Below are positions 51,401 to 61,813 of a stretch of 64,000 bases of DNA, piece after piece. Below the pieces are notes generated by a model. That model was not told the origin of the DNA, did no database searches, and was given only the letters and a program-made list of their open reading frames with translations. The stretch is from Mallotus nudiflorus (Eukaryota > Streptophyta > Magnoliopsida > Malpighiales > Euphorbiaceae): contig CANTUR010000645.1 of the NCBI GenBank assembly GCA_947683625.1, positions 740,001 to 804,000 of the forward strand, in the 5' to 3' direction. Position numbers and translations under genes: made by a program. Every line of letters begins with the position of its first letter. Position 1 is the stretch's first letter.

Positions 51401-52100
51401 TAACAGCAATAATAAATACCTGAAATGTAACACCTTTTTCTGTGATATCAGCCAAATGCAACAATGATACCTGAAAAATGAAAAACAAAAACATAAATTG
51501 GTGAGGGAGAGAGGGCACTATTCAAATAGAATCTATTAATATGCAGCGCTTGTGCTTGAGATGACAATGACTACTGGAAAACAATGCTACAATGTGTTAA
51601 ATGAAAGAGGACAACCATCTGGAAGCCGCCGGAATCAGTAAGCATTGCTCGATGCCAGTTCATAAACTTATGGAGACCCCCTAATTCATCAATCAGCTCA
51701 GACGTAGGACGGAGAGCTAAATGATAAGTGTTCCCAAGAATTATTTGACAACCAATCTCCTCAAGCTGGGTTGTAGTCAAACCTTTAATCGTCCCTGTAA
51801 CCAACAACAATTGGATTCCAACAATGTCTTACAAATGCAAGAGGATAAAAAATAAAAAGTGCATTAAAAATGTGTAGAGATTAGTGTTTAGACCTTGAGT
51901 GCCCACAGGCATAAACAAAGGAGTCTGGCACACATAGTGCGGTAGTATTAGACGAGCTGCACGAGCACGATTAAACCTCCCTAAAACCTAAGTTACAAAA
52001 GCAGCAAGCAAATAAATAAAATACTTATGTTCATAACCACATATTAATTAAATCAAATTAATAAAAAACTGACATAATATACCTCAAAACGAAGCGCCAT
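48492..52100 (-). CDS. QTRT1: Queuine tRNA-ribosyltransferase catalytic subunit (eukaryotic TGT), 15 exons, 430 aa
   Basis: It exchanges guanine at wobble position 34 of GUN-anticodon tRNAs for queuine, working with an accessory QTRT2 subunit in other eukaryotes (family knowledge). Exons (minus): 52100-52083, 51987-51894, 51794-51616, 51470-51420, 51236-51180, 50909-50789, 50318-50252, 50142-50101, 49717-49612, 49502-49392, 49315-49244, 49164-49063, 48985-48939, 48814-48787 and 48689-48492. Every intron is GT...AG and the frame is continuous (1,293 nt). Motifs: FMPVGTQGT (about 32-39), NTYHLALRP (about 59-67), catalytic Asp91 in TDSGGFQM, VQGG (187-190), nucleophile Asp265 in GADMYDCVYPTR, and zinc ligands Cys303, Cys305, Cys308 and His333 (CxCxxCx24H). 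Length is close to the human protein (about 400 aa), with a polar C-terminal extension from about residue 390. The start gives MALRFEVLGR, as expected for the family. No damage is seen. The symbol is by homology to the animal gene. Confidence 0.95.
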
Positions 52101-52258
52101 CAGACAAATTTTTCACTAAATTCCTTTTCTATAAATCCAATTGCAGTCCTGTCAATGGATTATTTGTTACAAAATTATAACTTAAGAAGGACAGCGCTGT
52201 TAAAAATAGACGCAGAGAGGAAGCTCCAAGAAGAAACCAAAAAAAAAAAAAAAAGAAG

Positions 52259-52300
52259 CTAGAAGAAGAAGAAGAAGAAGAAGCAGCAGCAGCAGCAGCT
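52259..52300. repeat. (GAA)n(GCA)n trinucleotide repeat in the probable 5' UTR of the TGT gene
   Basis: About seven GAA units are followed by about five GCA units on the plus strand. In the minus-strand transcript they read as TGC and TTC repeats, 160-200 bp upstream of the start codon. It is likely part of the leader, a common place for such repeats in plants. No TATA box was confidently chosen for this gene. Confidence 0.6.
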
Positions 52301-52439
52301 TACTGAAGGAATTAGAGGAGGATAAAGACCGCATTAGCGTTATTAATTGACTTCAAAAACTGTGTTTCCCGCGGCGGCTGTGCCAGTGCCAGTGCCAGCA
52401 CGCGGTCGTTCTTTCTGTTTTTTTCTTCTTCTTTAGTGT

Positions 52440-52970
52440 TTTTTCCCCTAATGCATGCATAAATTTGGATTGTTAGGGTAATAAATCAGGCCCAACTTAC
52501 TTTGGGCTTTGCTTCTGATGAGCCTTGGAGGGCTTGTAGCCGAACTCAGGGCTATTTTCACCGATTATTTCTAACTTTTTAACTAAATACCACTAAAATA
52601 TCTAACCGCTAAAATATAATATAAAATTCACTGACCTTTCATTTTATTACCAATAAAGTCTCTAAAGCCGATTTCTGGCCAAAGATTACCACGTGCCATG
52701 CCACATGGCGTTTGACATGTCATACTGCGCTAACGTTGTGCCACATGATGATAACTTGACATTTGCAAACCTGACACGTCAGTATAATGAGACCATCATT
52801 AAATGTGAGATATTGTAGTGAGACCAACGCTAAAAGTTGGGTACCATGAATGAAAATTTTTAATTTTTTAGTTGATTTTTGTTTGCTTAACTGGTTTTTA
52901 TTTTTTGATGACAAAATTTTGAACTTTATATTTTTAAGTGAAAATTTGTATTTTTAATGTATATCTCGAT
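52440..52970. other. Upstream region of the TGT gene, no other gene seen
   Basis: It includes GC-richer blocks with CCACGTGCCATGCCACATGGC (about 52689-52709) and repeated CCACATG/GACA(C/T)GTCA words (52700-52790), like the terminal regions of some plant DNA transposons. No terminal inverted repeat pair could be closed, so no element is called. Confidence 0.4.
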
Positions 52971-52976
52971 TTTCTA

Positions 52977-53466
52977 AGAAAATGAAATTTTCATAATTTA
53001 TATTAATATTCAGTTTAATAAAAATCATTTAAAATTTATTATATAGTGTTAACTCGTAAAATCGGCTCGAATAGTAATTTAATGCACTACTATTTTGGTA
53101 TGAAATATATAGTATATATTTTTTAACTTATAATAAATATAAATTTTTATTTTTATTATAAAATATTCAATTAATATAATAAATATAAATTTTTATGTTT
53201 ATTATAAAATATATTAAATATAAATGCATATATTTCATATCAAAATAGTAGTGAATTAAACTACTATTTGAGTCGGTTTACGAGTTAGCAATATATAATA
53301 AATTTTAAATGATTTTCATTTAACTGAATATTAATTTAAATTATGAACATTTCATTTTATTTAAAAATTAAATTTTAATTTTAATTGAATATTTAATAAT
53401 AAAAATAAATATTTATATTTATTATAAGCTAAAAAATATATACTATATATTTCATATCAAAATAGC
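52977..53466. repeat. AT-rich inverted repeat, interrupted by LTR G
   Basis: Arms are about 52977-53110 and 53228-53361. Anchors: AACTCGTAAA at 53051 against TTTACGAGTT ending 53286, and CTATTTTGGTATG at 53090 against CATATCAAAATAG ending 53248, with constant coordinate sums (106337 and 106338). A further inverted copy of 53090-53129 lies at 53426-53465, exactly where LTR G inserted. The pattern therefore probably continues on the far side of that LTR. Likely a MITE-like AT-rich element; no coding sequence. Confidence 0.65.
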
Positions 53467-54303
53467 TGTCATAACCCAAAACAGGGGGTCATGACCGGCG
53501 CTAGGAAACGGAAATTCTTTCGAATCCAGAACCCGTATCAAGCCTTAAAAATAAAAGCATACAATAAAGTAAAATAAATAAAATATTATTCAAAGTAAAG
53601 TAAATCTCAAATAATAAAATAAATTATTTATAAAGCGGAATATTAAATCTCAATTAATAAAATAACTTTTCAACATCCTTTAATATCATAAATCACATCC
53701 CATATATAAATAGAAATCTTTAAGTACAAATCTTCAAAATAACACTCTGAATTCAAAATCTCATACAAGTATAATTCAAAAACAACCCACAACAGATTTA
53801 AGTACAACCACTACTACAGTGTCTAGAGTACAAAATAAAACTCAAGTAAGCGATTTACATAATAAGGCCAGAGCGGAAGAAATCCGGTGGACAGGTTTAC
53901 TACTGAGGTCTGAAGATGAAGACTCTCTTGAAAAATATCAACGGAGGGGAGTCAGACCTCACTGAGTGAATTATTATAATATATATATATATGCATAACT
54001 AAATGATAAATGTAGAAACTCAAAAGTATATATAATAAATATATATACAGACAACTATACACAGATGCACGGAAAAATCATTTTAATAACGAAAACCATC
54101 AGTTATGAAGGATCAAATAGAACCCTATATTTTCGTAACCTCAAATATCAATAGAAAGTACTTTAGCCATACAGGCTCACTTAGTTCCAAATAATTCACT
54201 TAGTCTAATTAGACAATAGACTGGCCTTGAGACACTAAGTCAACCGAGCTCCAGCAGTCTGACTATCAGTGTGATTGGCCCCGAGACACTTGATCAACCA
54301 AGC
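53467..54303 (-). mobile_element. LTR copy G, antisense, first 837 bp visible before interruption
   Basis: It starts TGTCATAACCC (53467), preceded by ATAGC (candidate target duplication). The visible part matches the 3' end of the family LTR in antisense: GGCGCTAGG, TCAGACCTCACTGAGTG and the stem-loop units. It stops mid-LTR at 54303, where copy H begins. Its other end is outside the window, so solo or full status is unknown. Confidence 0.8.
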
Positions 54304-54544
54304 TGTCACGACCCAAAACAGGGGTCATGACCGGCGCTAGGGAACGGGAATTCTTTCGAATTCGGAACCTGTAGCAAGCCTTAAAATAAAATAAAAGCAT
54401 GCAATAATAATAATATAAATAAAATATCTCGCAACGGAAATAAAATTCATAAATAAAATAATAATCCGCCAACTCTTTAAATAAATAACTCATCAAATAT
54501 ATATAATATCTTTTAATACAAATCTCAGTTCAAATCTTTAAAAT
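54304..54544 (-). mobile_element. LTR copy H, antisense, 241 bp visible before interruption
   Basis: It starts TGTCACGACC (54304), preceded by CAAGC, the candidate 5-bp duplication, inside LTR G. Only the terminal 241 bp are visible before copy I starts. Confidence 0.8.
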
Positions 54545-55293
54545 TCTCACGACCCAAAACAAGGGTCATGACCGGCGCTAGGGAACAGGAATTCTTTCGA
54601 ATCCGGAACCCGTAGCAAGCCTAAAAATAAAATAAAACATGCAATAGTAATAACAACAACTCTTAATGCAACGGAAATAAAATCATAAGTATCAAAATAA
54701 TATTCCACCATGGGATTTAAATCAAATTCATATCTCATATATATAAATAAACTTTTAATACAAATCCAGTTCAAATATTTAAAGTACATATCTCACGACT
54801 TTATACAACTATTGCAGTGTCTAGATTATAAAAATAAAACTCAAGTGAGCAGTTTACATAGAGAAGCCGGAGCAGAAGAAATCCGGCGTACAGGCCTGCT
54901 ACTGAGGTCTGACGAAGAAGACTATCCTGAAAAATGATCAACAGAGAGGAGTCAGACCTCACTGAGTGAATTACTATAATATATATACATGCATACTAAA
55001 TGACAATGCATACAGTCAATAATATATATAATATGTATGTATACAAGCAATTACACGCAGATGCAATAAAATCATTTTATATACTTATTGAAAATCACTG
55101 TTTATGAAGGATCAAATAGAACCCTAGAATATCGCAACCTCAAAACAATGTTAGACAACACTCTAGTCGTACAGGCTCACTTATTCCAAATATAATCACT
55201 TGTTCCATTTGGACAATAGACTGGCCCCGAGACACTAAGTCAACCGAGCTCCAGCAGTCTGACTGTCAGTGTGATTGGCCCCGAGACACTTGG
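54545..55293 (-). mobile_element. LTR copy I, antisense, 749 bp visible before interruption
   Basis: It starts TCTCACGACC (54545; the terminal TG is TC here), preceded by AAAAT. It runs through TCAGACCTCACTGAGTG to the stem-loop units, where it is cut at 55293 by the sense-oriented element J. Confidence 0.75.
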
Positions 55294-58200
55294 TGTAATA
55301 TCCCGTGTTTTTTTAAAATATTTTTTTACACTGTACCGGGATATGCAGTGTTAATAAATTTTGAATATATATATGATATTTTTACGAGTTGATATGAATT
55401 TAAAACCTATTTTAATTATTGTGTATTATTTATAGTGTTTTACGTAAAATTTTCCCGGGACTTGCATTTTCGGAGAAATTTTCACATAAATAATTTATTA
55501 TTAATTATTTTAAATATATTTTCGGACTTGCATAAACTCATACGTATTTTTAAAATACTAAATAAAGCCTATGTGTGTAAATATTTATTTAATTAGGGTT
55601 TAATTAATATTACCCTAATATTTTATTATTTGTTTATTAATTTATTGTTATTTAATTATTTTATTTATTATTAAATTATTAAAATATTAAATTATATGTG
55701 TGGATGTGAATTTTTCAAATATTTTATTAAAATTTTTATTTTTTTTATTTTTTTCTTCTTTTTCTTTTTCTTTTTTTTTTCTTTTTTTTTTCTTCTTCTT
55801 CCTCTCCTTCTCGCGCCCGACCACCCCCCTCACCACCAACCGCCGCTGCAACTGTCGTTCCCCTACCGTCGGTGTACCTCCCGGCTTGCCACCGCCGTTC
55901 CCAGCCGTCCCCCGCCGCCAGCAGCCTCCTTCCCCGACGTCGGCAGCCTCTTTTCTTCCATTTTGGCCGAAATCCTTCTCCTCGCCGTCAACGACAATTT
56001 CGGCCACCGTTTTTGACACCGCTGGTCTCTTTCTTCTCCTTAAGCTCCGGTGAGTGTGATTCTAGCTTTGGTTTGAGCTAAATGGTCTAGATTTGCTTAA
56101 GTTTCAAATTTTCCATTTTAGCCATATTAGGGTTTTTGATTTTTTTGAGCATCGAATTGATTGATTCATGAAAACTCCCTTCACAAATATTGATCCTAGT
56201 AGCTTAATATACATGTATGAATTTTTTTGGAATTTTTGGAGATTTTTTGGATTTTTGGGTATTTTTGAATATTTTAATATTATTTTCTAATTTTCGGAAA
56301 TTAATTAAATAAATTATGAAATTATGTTTTATGGTTAAATTAGGTGTTTAAATGAATTATAGGAATTTATTTGGAATTTTTATGAATTTCTAAGTATTTA
56401 TTTTGAATTATTGAAGTTTATGTAATTTGGGAAATTAGGGTTAATTATGTTTTTAATTGAATTTAATTGGTTAATTGAGTTTAATTATTAATATTATTGA
56501 TAAATATGTTGAGAAAATTAATTTTGGATAATTGTATAATTTTTGGTGAATTTTTGAAGTAATTATAGTATATTTATATATATAAGGGCATTTTGGTAAT
56601 TTTACACAAAATTGGCTAAAAATGTAATTTAATTGGTTTTAATAGTTATTTAAGGTATAAAAATGATTTCTAAAAATTATTTAGTATTTTTTTACTAATT
56701 AAAACTATTTTTCGTGAATTATTTTCAATTATATATATATTATACGGTTTTTCTAATAAAATGAGTTTTTATCGGTTTTTACTATGTTTAAAGGTTAATT
56801 ATGTAATTTCTACATATAAAATGAATTTCTATGTTATAAGGATATTTTTGGTATTTTCATAATTATTCTGTGATTGTGGACCCCGGTCGGTGGACTGTAG
56901 TTTGGAGTCCGACCGTGGGATTTTGATTGTGCTCTGTGTAGTTTTTCGAAGTGTGTTTCTTTGCAGGGTTGGCTCTACTCTTTTGAGTAGAGAGATGTCC
57001 ATTTTACAGGAGAGGTTCTACCGAATTTTCGGTAGAATGCTCGTAAAATGTGATATTCGGTCGAACCCTAATTCTATTTCTGTGATTAATACTCTAGATT
57101 GAATTCTAGGATTTCTGTTAGGTTTATTCTGATGTCGGTTATTTATTGCTTATTTATTTGCGCCGAGACCGAGGGCTAGTGGACCAGACCCATCGGACCC
57201 ATCTCGTGGAGCGCACTAGGGTGAGTTACTATACTATATATATATGCTTTAGGATGCATGATTTATAAATACATGTTTTATTTTGATTAAAATGCATAAA
57301 TAATGTGATTTGTATTTAAGTATATTTTTTGGTTTATTTTTTGTATATATTAAATTATATGCATGTTTTGTTAATAAATTATATTTAAAAATGTTTTTAA
57401 ATATATTTCTAGTTTAATTTATGATTTGATTGGATTTATTTGACGTATATATACTCGAAATATACCTGGTTTACTTTTGGTATATTTCTAGTATATATAT
57501 GGTTTATGTTGATATTTTATTGAACTTCATGCATCATTTATTTTTGTGAATGAATGTTTTATATTATTAATGAAGGATATCGATAGAATGTGCTACCTAG
57601 TGGGCAGCACTAGGACCGAGTACATACTGATACGCCTATAGCATTTAGGCTATATTACTAACCATTTGTGGATATTGATTGGATATGATTATTTGATGTG
57701 TGAATGTGATTTGGGTGTGATTGCTGGAGCTCGGTTGACCAAGTGTCTCGAGGCCAATCACACTGACAGTCAGACTGCTGGAGCTCGGTTGACTTAGTGT
57801 CTCGGGGCCAGTCTACTGTCTAAATGGATTAAGTGGATATATTTGGAATAAGTGAGCCTGTATGGCTAGAGTGTTGTCTAACACTGTTTTTGAGGTTGCG
57901 ATATTCTAGGGTTCTATGTGATCCTTCATAAACTGTGATTTTCAATACAAATATATAAAAATGATTTTTCTACATCTGTGTGAATTTACATGTATATATT
58001 TACATATTATATATATACTGTTGATTGCATGCATTATCATTTAGTATGCATGTATATATATTATAGTAATTCACTCAGTGAGGTCTGACTCCCCTCCATT
58101 GACAATTTTTCAGGAGAGTCAACATCTTCAGACCTCAGTAGCAGGCCGATACGTCGGATTTCTTCCGCCCCGACTTCTTTGTGTAAACTGCTTACTTGAG

Positions 58201-58517
58201 TCTTATTTTTATAATCTAGACACTGCAGTAGTTGTAAATTAACTATGGGATTTTATGTATTTTATTTATGTGAGATATTGTATTATATTACAAACTGGAT
58301 TTGTATTCAAAGATTTATATATATGAGATGAGATTTGATTTAAATCCAGTTGGTGAAAATAATATTATGATATTTATGATTTTTATTTCCGCTGCATTTG
58401 ATATTGTAATTATTATTATTGCATGTTTATTTTATTTTTAGGCTTGCTACGGGTTCCGGATTCGAAAGAATTCCCGTTCCCTAGCGCCGGTCATGGCCCC
58501 TATTTTGGGTCGTGACA
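55294..58517 (+). mobile_element. 5' LTR of element J (3,224 bp)
   Basis: TGTAATATCCCGTG...GGTCGTGACA. Internal landmarks in order: an AT-rich start; a pyrimidine block (about 55738-55806); a GC-rich stretch (55810-56050); a donor-like CCGGTGAGTG (intron-like start 56050); an acceptor-like TTCTTTGCAG ending 56966; a hairpin at 56973-56992; a 35-codon micro-ORF (56995-57102); repeated GGTATA words (57300-57500); twin stem-loops (57715-57820); TCACTCAGTGAGGTCTGAC (about 58069-58087); and the conserved end GGCTTGCTACGGGTTCC...CGTGACA. Promoter and polyadenylation positions are not certain. Confidence 0.92.
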
Positions 58518-58521
58518 AAGT

Positions 58522-58532
58522 TGGTATCAGAG
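58522..58532 (+). other. Primer binding site, tRNA-iMet type
   Basis: TGGTATCAGAG, four bases after the LTR end, is complementary to the 3' end of plant initiator methionine tRNA. This is the usual minus-strand primer of chromoviruses. None of the solo LTRs is followed by such a site. Confidence 0.9.
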
Positions 58533-58714
58533 TGGAGTTCTGTGTCAGGGCTTAGTTTTGTGAGTTGTGGCCCTAGTTTTCAAAGTTGTGTTTTTTGTTG
58601 AACTACTGCAGTGTATTAGGTTCGAGTATGTCTTGATAAGTATTCGTTGCTTAGTTTTCAGCGTTATTCCTCCGTTGTCTGTTTTATCTGAATCTTTTCG
58701 TTTGTCTTTTTAGT

Positions 58715-60060
58715 ATGAGGAGGCGAGCGCGTGTCGCTCCATCGGTCGTTGAGGTCGAGGATGATGAGTCTTTTCAGGATGAGGTTTTACCTCCTAAGCA
58801 GCCAGTTAGACGTAGAGGTCGTGGTAGAGGTAGACCTCGAGGAGCGATAGGTCACCGTAGGCAGAGAGAGTTACAGGACGAGGAGCCTGTAAAGCCTGAG
58901 TTTGATGTTCCTGTGCCTCCAGTTGTTCAGCCTGTTCAGCCTGCCTATCAGCAGGGTATGTCTGACCCTGAGGCAGCTTTGTTCTATGCCTGAGTTGGCA
59001 GGATTGCTTTTGATGGTACTTTCGATCCGTTAGATTTTCTGCATGCGATTGAGACTTGGACTCGGACTGCTCATACTGAGTACCAGCGGATCATGATCAT
59101 TGAGTTGTCTATTGAGGGACCAGCCTTAGATTGGTTCATTCAGATGATCCAGCCTTATATGATGACGATGACCTGGGCTCAGTTCCAAGAGCGATTTATG
59201 AGGAGATTTTATCCAGAGCCTCTTTGTTTGAGCTATCGTCTTCGTTTGACCAGGATTTCTCATGGAGATCGATCTGTAGAGGAGTACACCCGAGAGTTTC
59301 TTCATTTGGGTAGATATGCAGAGGATCTGATGCGAGATCAGTATTTCGCAGTCACTACATATGTCACTGGTTTAGGTTCAGCTTTTGCTAGTATGCCTAC
59401 AACAGGCCTTACTCTGGAGTCTGTGATTGAGTTGGCTAAGGAGATTGAGTTGAGACTAGTTAGGCAGGGAGCGATGCCTGATTATTACCAGCTGGGAGTT
59501 TATTCGAGTGGATTGCAGACTACTTCGTATTTGAGTTTTCATGTTGGATCGAGTAGTCAGCAGCGAGGTTCGACTCAGCAGAGTCAGAGACAGCAGCAGC
59601 GAGTGCATCGGAGCAGTAGACATGGCCGTGGAGGTCAGCGTAGACCATTCAGGTTTGGGTCAGGTGCTTTGAGCAGCAGCAGTGGTCGTAGTTCTGGATC
59701 AGCTGCCAACGTTTGTCAGACTTATGGTAGAGTCCATCAGGGACCGTGTTATCTGACACCACTGACATGCTTCAAATGAGGGCAGACATGATATTTTACC
59801 AGATCGTGTCCTTATTTCGGGTATCAGCAACAACTGATTCCGTGATTCCTACAGCAGTTGATTGCTAGTGCTGCACTCATGCCATTTCAGTTACCACTAG
59901 TTCAGCATCAGAGCTCCACTCAGTTTATTCCATAACAGAGTCGTGGTAGAGGTACTAGAGGAAGTGCCAGAGGTGTTGGCCAGGCTTCTACCAGTCAGTA
60001 GGGAGGTTGAGGTCAAGCCAGAGTTTTTCATCTCACTCAGCAGGATGCTCAGGCATCTAA
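58715..60060 (+). pseudogene. gag of element J, with in-frame stops
   Basis: It begins MRRRARVAPSVVEVEDDESF, with a basic RGRGRGRPRG stretch near residue 36. A TGA falls at 58991-58993. The capsid-like core continues in the same frame: GPALDWFIQMIQ, WAQFQERFMRRFYP, and RSVEEYTREFLHLGRYAEDL, typical of retrotransposon Gag. A Gln/Ser/Arg-rich region follows. The zinc knuckle is damaged: CFK is followed by TGA (59777-59779) and another TGA where the CCHC cysteine and glycine should be. Further stops lie at 59789-60010. No frameshift is needed anywhere. Confidence 0.8.
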
Positions 60061-60067
60061 TGCAGTC

Positions 60068-60400
60068 GTGGCAGGTATTGTTTCTATTTGTTACCTGGAT
60101 GCTTGGGTTTTGTTTGATCCGGGTGCCACACATTCATTTGTTTCTCCTATTTTTACTTCTAAATCTTGTTGGCAAGCTTCGAGGATAGCTTTTCCTTTAT
60201 CTGTTGCCACTCCTCTGAGCGATTCTTTGGACACCGATATTGTTCTTTCTGGTTGTCCAGTTCTCATGGGAGATAGAGAATTACCTGCTAATTTGATTCT
60301 GTTGAATGTGATGGAGTTTGATGTTATTTTGGGAACGGATTGATTATCTCAACACTATGCCATGGTAGATTACAGGAATAAAGAGGTGACTTTCAGAATT
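60068..60400 (+). pseudogene. Aspartic protease of element J
   Basis: The active-site loop reads LFDPGATHSFV, with the catalytic Asp codon at 60116-60118. The usual D-S-G is D-P-G here, which probably harms activity. Downstream, ILLNVMEFDVILGTD is followed by TGA (60341-60343) where the family has Trp (TGG to TGA transition), then LSQHYAMVDYRNKEVTF. It is in frame with gag upstream and RT downstream. Confidence 0.75.
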
Positions 60401-61804
60401 CCTGATGAAGAAGAGTTTAAGTTTGTTGGTGATAGGAGTTCAGCACCTCAGAATCTTATTTCTGCTATTACGGCTAGGAAGTTGTTGAAGAAAGGTTGTC
60501 AGGGATATTTGGCATTGGTCAGGGATACTTCAATGGAGAAGTTGTCACTCACAGATGTTCTGGTTGCTTGTGAGTTTCCTGATGTTTTTCCCGAGGAGTT
60601 GCCAGGTTTACCACCTCATAGAGAGATTGAGTTATGTATAGATGTGGTTCCAGGTACTACTCCTATATCTATGCCACCCTACAGAATGGCTCCTGCAGAG
60701 TTGAAAGAGTTGAAGGAGCAGTTGCAAGAGTTATTGGATAAGGGTTTCATTAGACCTAGTGTTTCTCCTTGGGGTGCACCAGTCCTGTTTGTGAAGAAGA
60801 AGGATGGTACCCTGAGACTGTGCATTGACTACAGAGAGCTGAATAAGGTGACAGTAAAGAACAAGTATCCTCTCCCGAGGATAGATGATTTGTTTGATCA
60901 GCTACAAGGTGCACAGTTCTTTTCTAAAGTTGACTTGAGGTCAGGCTATCATCAGCTGCGGATTAGTGAAGCCGATGTTCCTAAGACAGCACTCCGCACT
61001 AGATATGGCCATTATGAGTTTCTGGTGATGTCTTTTGGTTTGACTAATGCACCAGCAGCTTTTATGGACTTGATGAATAGAGTATTCAGACCGTATGTGG
61101 ATCAGTTTATGGTAGTCTTCATTGATGATATACTGGTATATTCGAGGAGTATGGAAGAGCATGTATATCACTTGAGGATTGTACTACAGACACTGAAAGA
61201 TCATCAGCTTTATGCTAAATTCTCAAAGTGTGATTTTTGGATGGAGAGTGTTTCTTTTCTTAGACACGTAGTGTCTAAAGAAGGTATTCAGGTTGATCCA
61301 CAAAAGATTGAGGCAGTGTATGAATGGCCTAGACCTACTTCCGTTACAGAGATTCGGAGTTTTCTGGCTTTAGCCGGGTATTATAGGCGGTTTGTGCAAG
61401 ATTTTTCCAGAATAGCAGCCCCTATGACTCGCTTGACTCAAAAGAATGTTAGGTTCGAGTGGTCAGAAGCTTGTGAGAATAGTTTCCAGTTGTTGAAGGA
61501 GAAGTTGACCACAGCGCCAATATTAGCTTTGCTTAATAGTGTGGATAAGTTCACAGTTTACTGTGATGCCTCTAGAATTGGTCTTGGTTGTGTGTTGATG
61601 CATAATGGAAGGGTGATAGCCTATGCTTCGAGGCAGTTGAAAAAGCATGAGCAGAACTATCCCACACATGATCTTGAAATGGCTACAGTGATCTTTGCTT
61701 TGAAGATTTGGAGACATTATCTGTACGGGGTGACTTGTGAGATATTTACTGATCACAAGAGCCTTAAGTACATTTTTTAGCAGAGAGATATGAATCTGAG
61801 GTAG
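60401..61804 (+). pseudogene. Reverse transcriptase-RNase H of element J
   Basis: The longest open stretch of the element (60362-61780, 472 codons). RT motifs in order: FPDVFPEELPGLPPHREIE; PYRMAPAELKELKEQL; LDKGFIRPSVSPWGAPV; RLCIDYRELNKVTVKN; YPLPRIDDLFDQLQGA; and catalytic FIDDILVYS (codons 61118-61129, both Asp intact). The RNase H part follows: TVYCDASRIGLGCVLM (first Asp), YPTHDLEMATVIFALK (Glu), and FTDHKSLKYIF. It ends with TAG at 61778-61780 and another at 61802-61804 (LR-stop-RRW, a CAG to TAG type change). RT and RNase H themselves look undamaged. Confidence 0.9.
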
Positions 61805-61813
61805 AGAAGATGG

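Noticed and set aside
60941..61171. Minus-strand frames opposite the RT of element J
   Set aside because: They are shadows of the strong plus-strand RT-RNase H reading.
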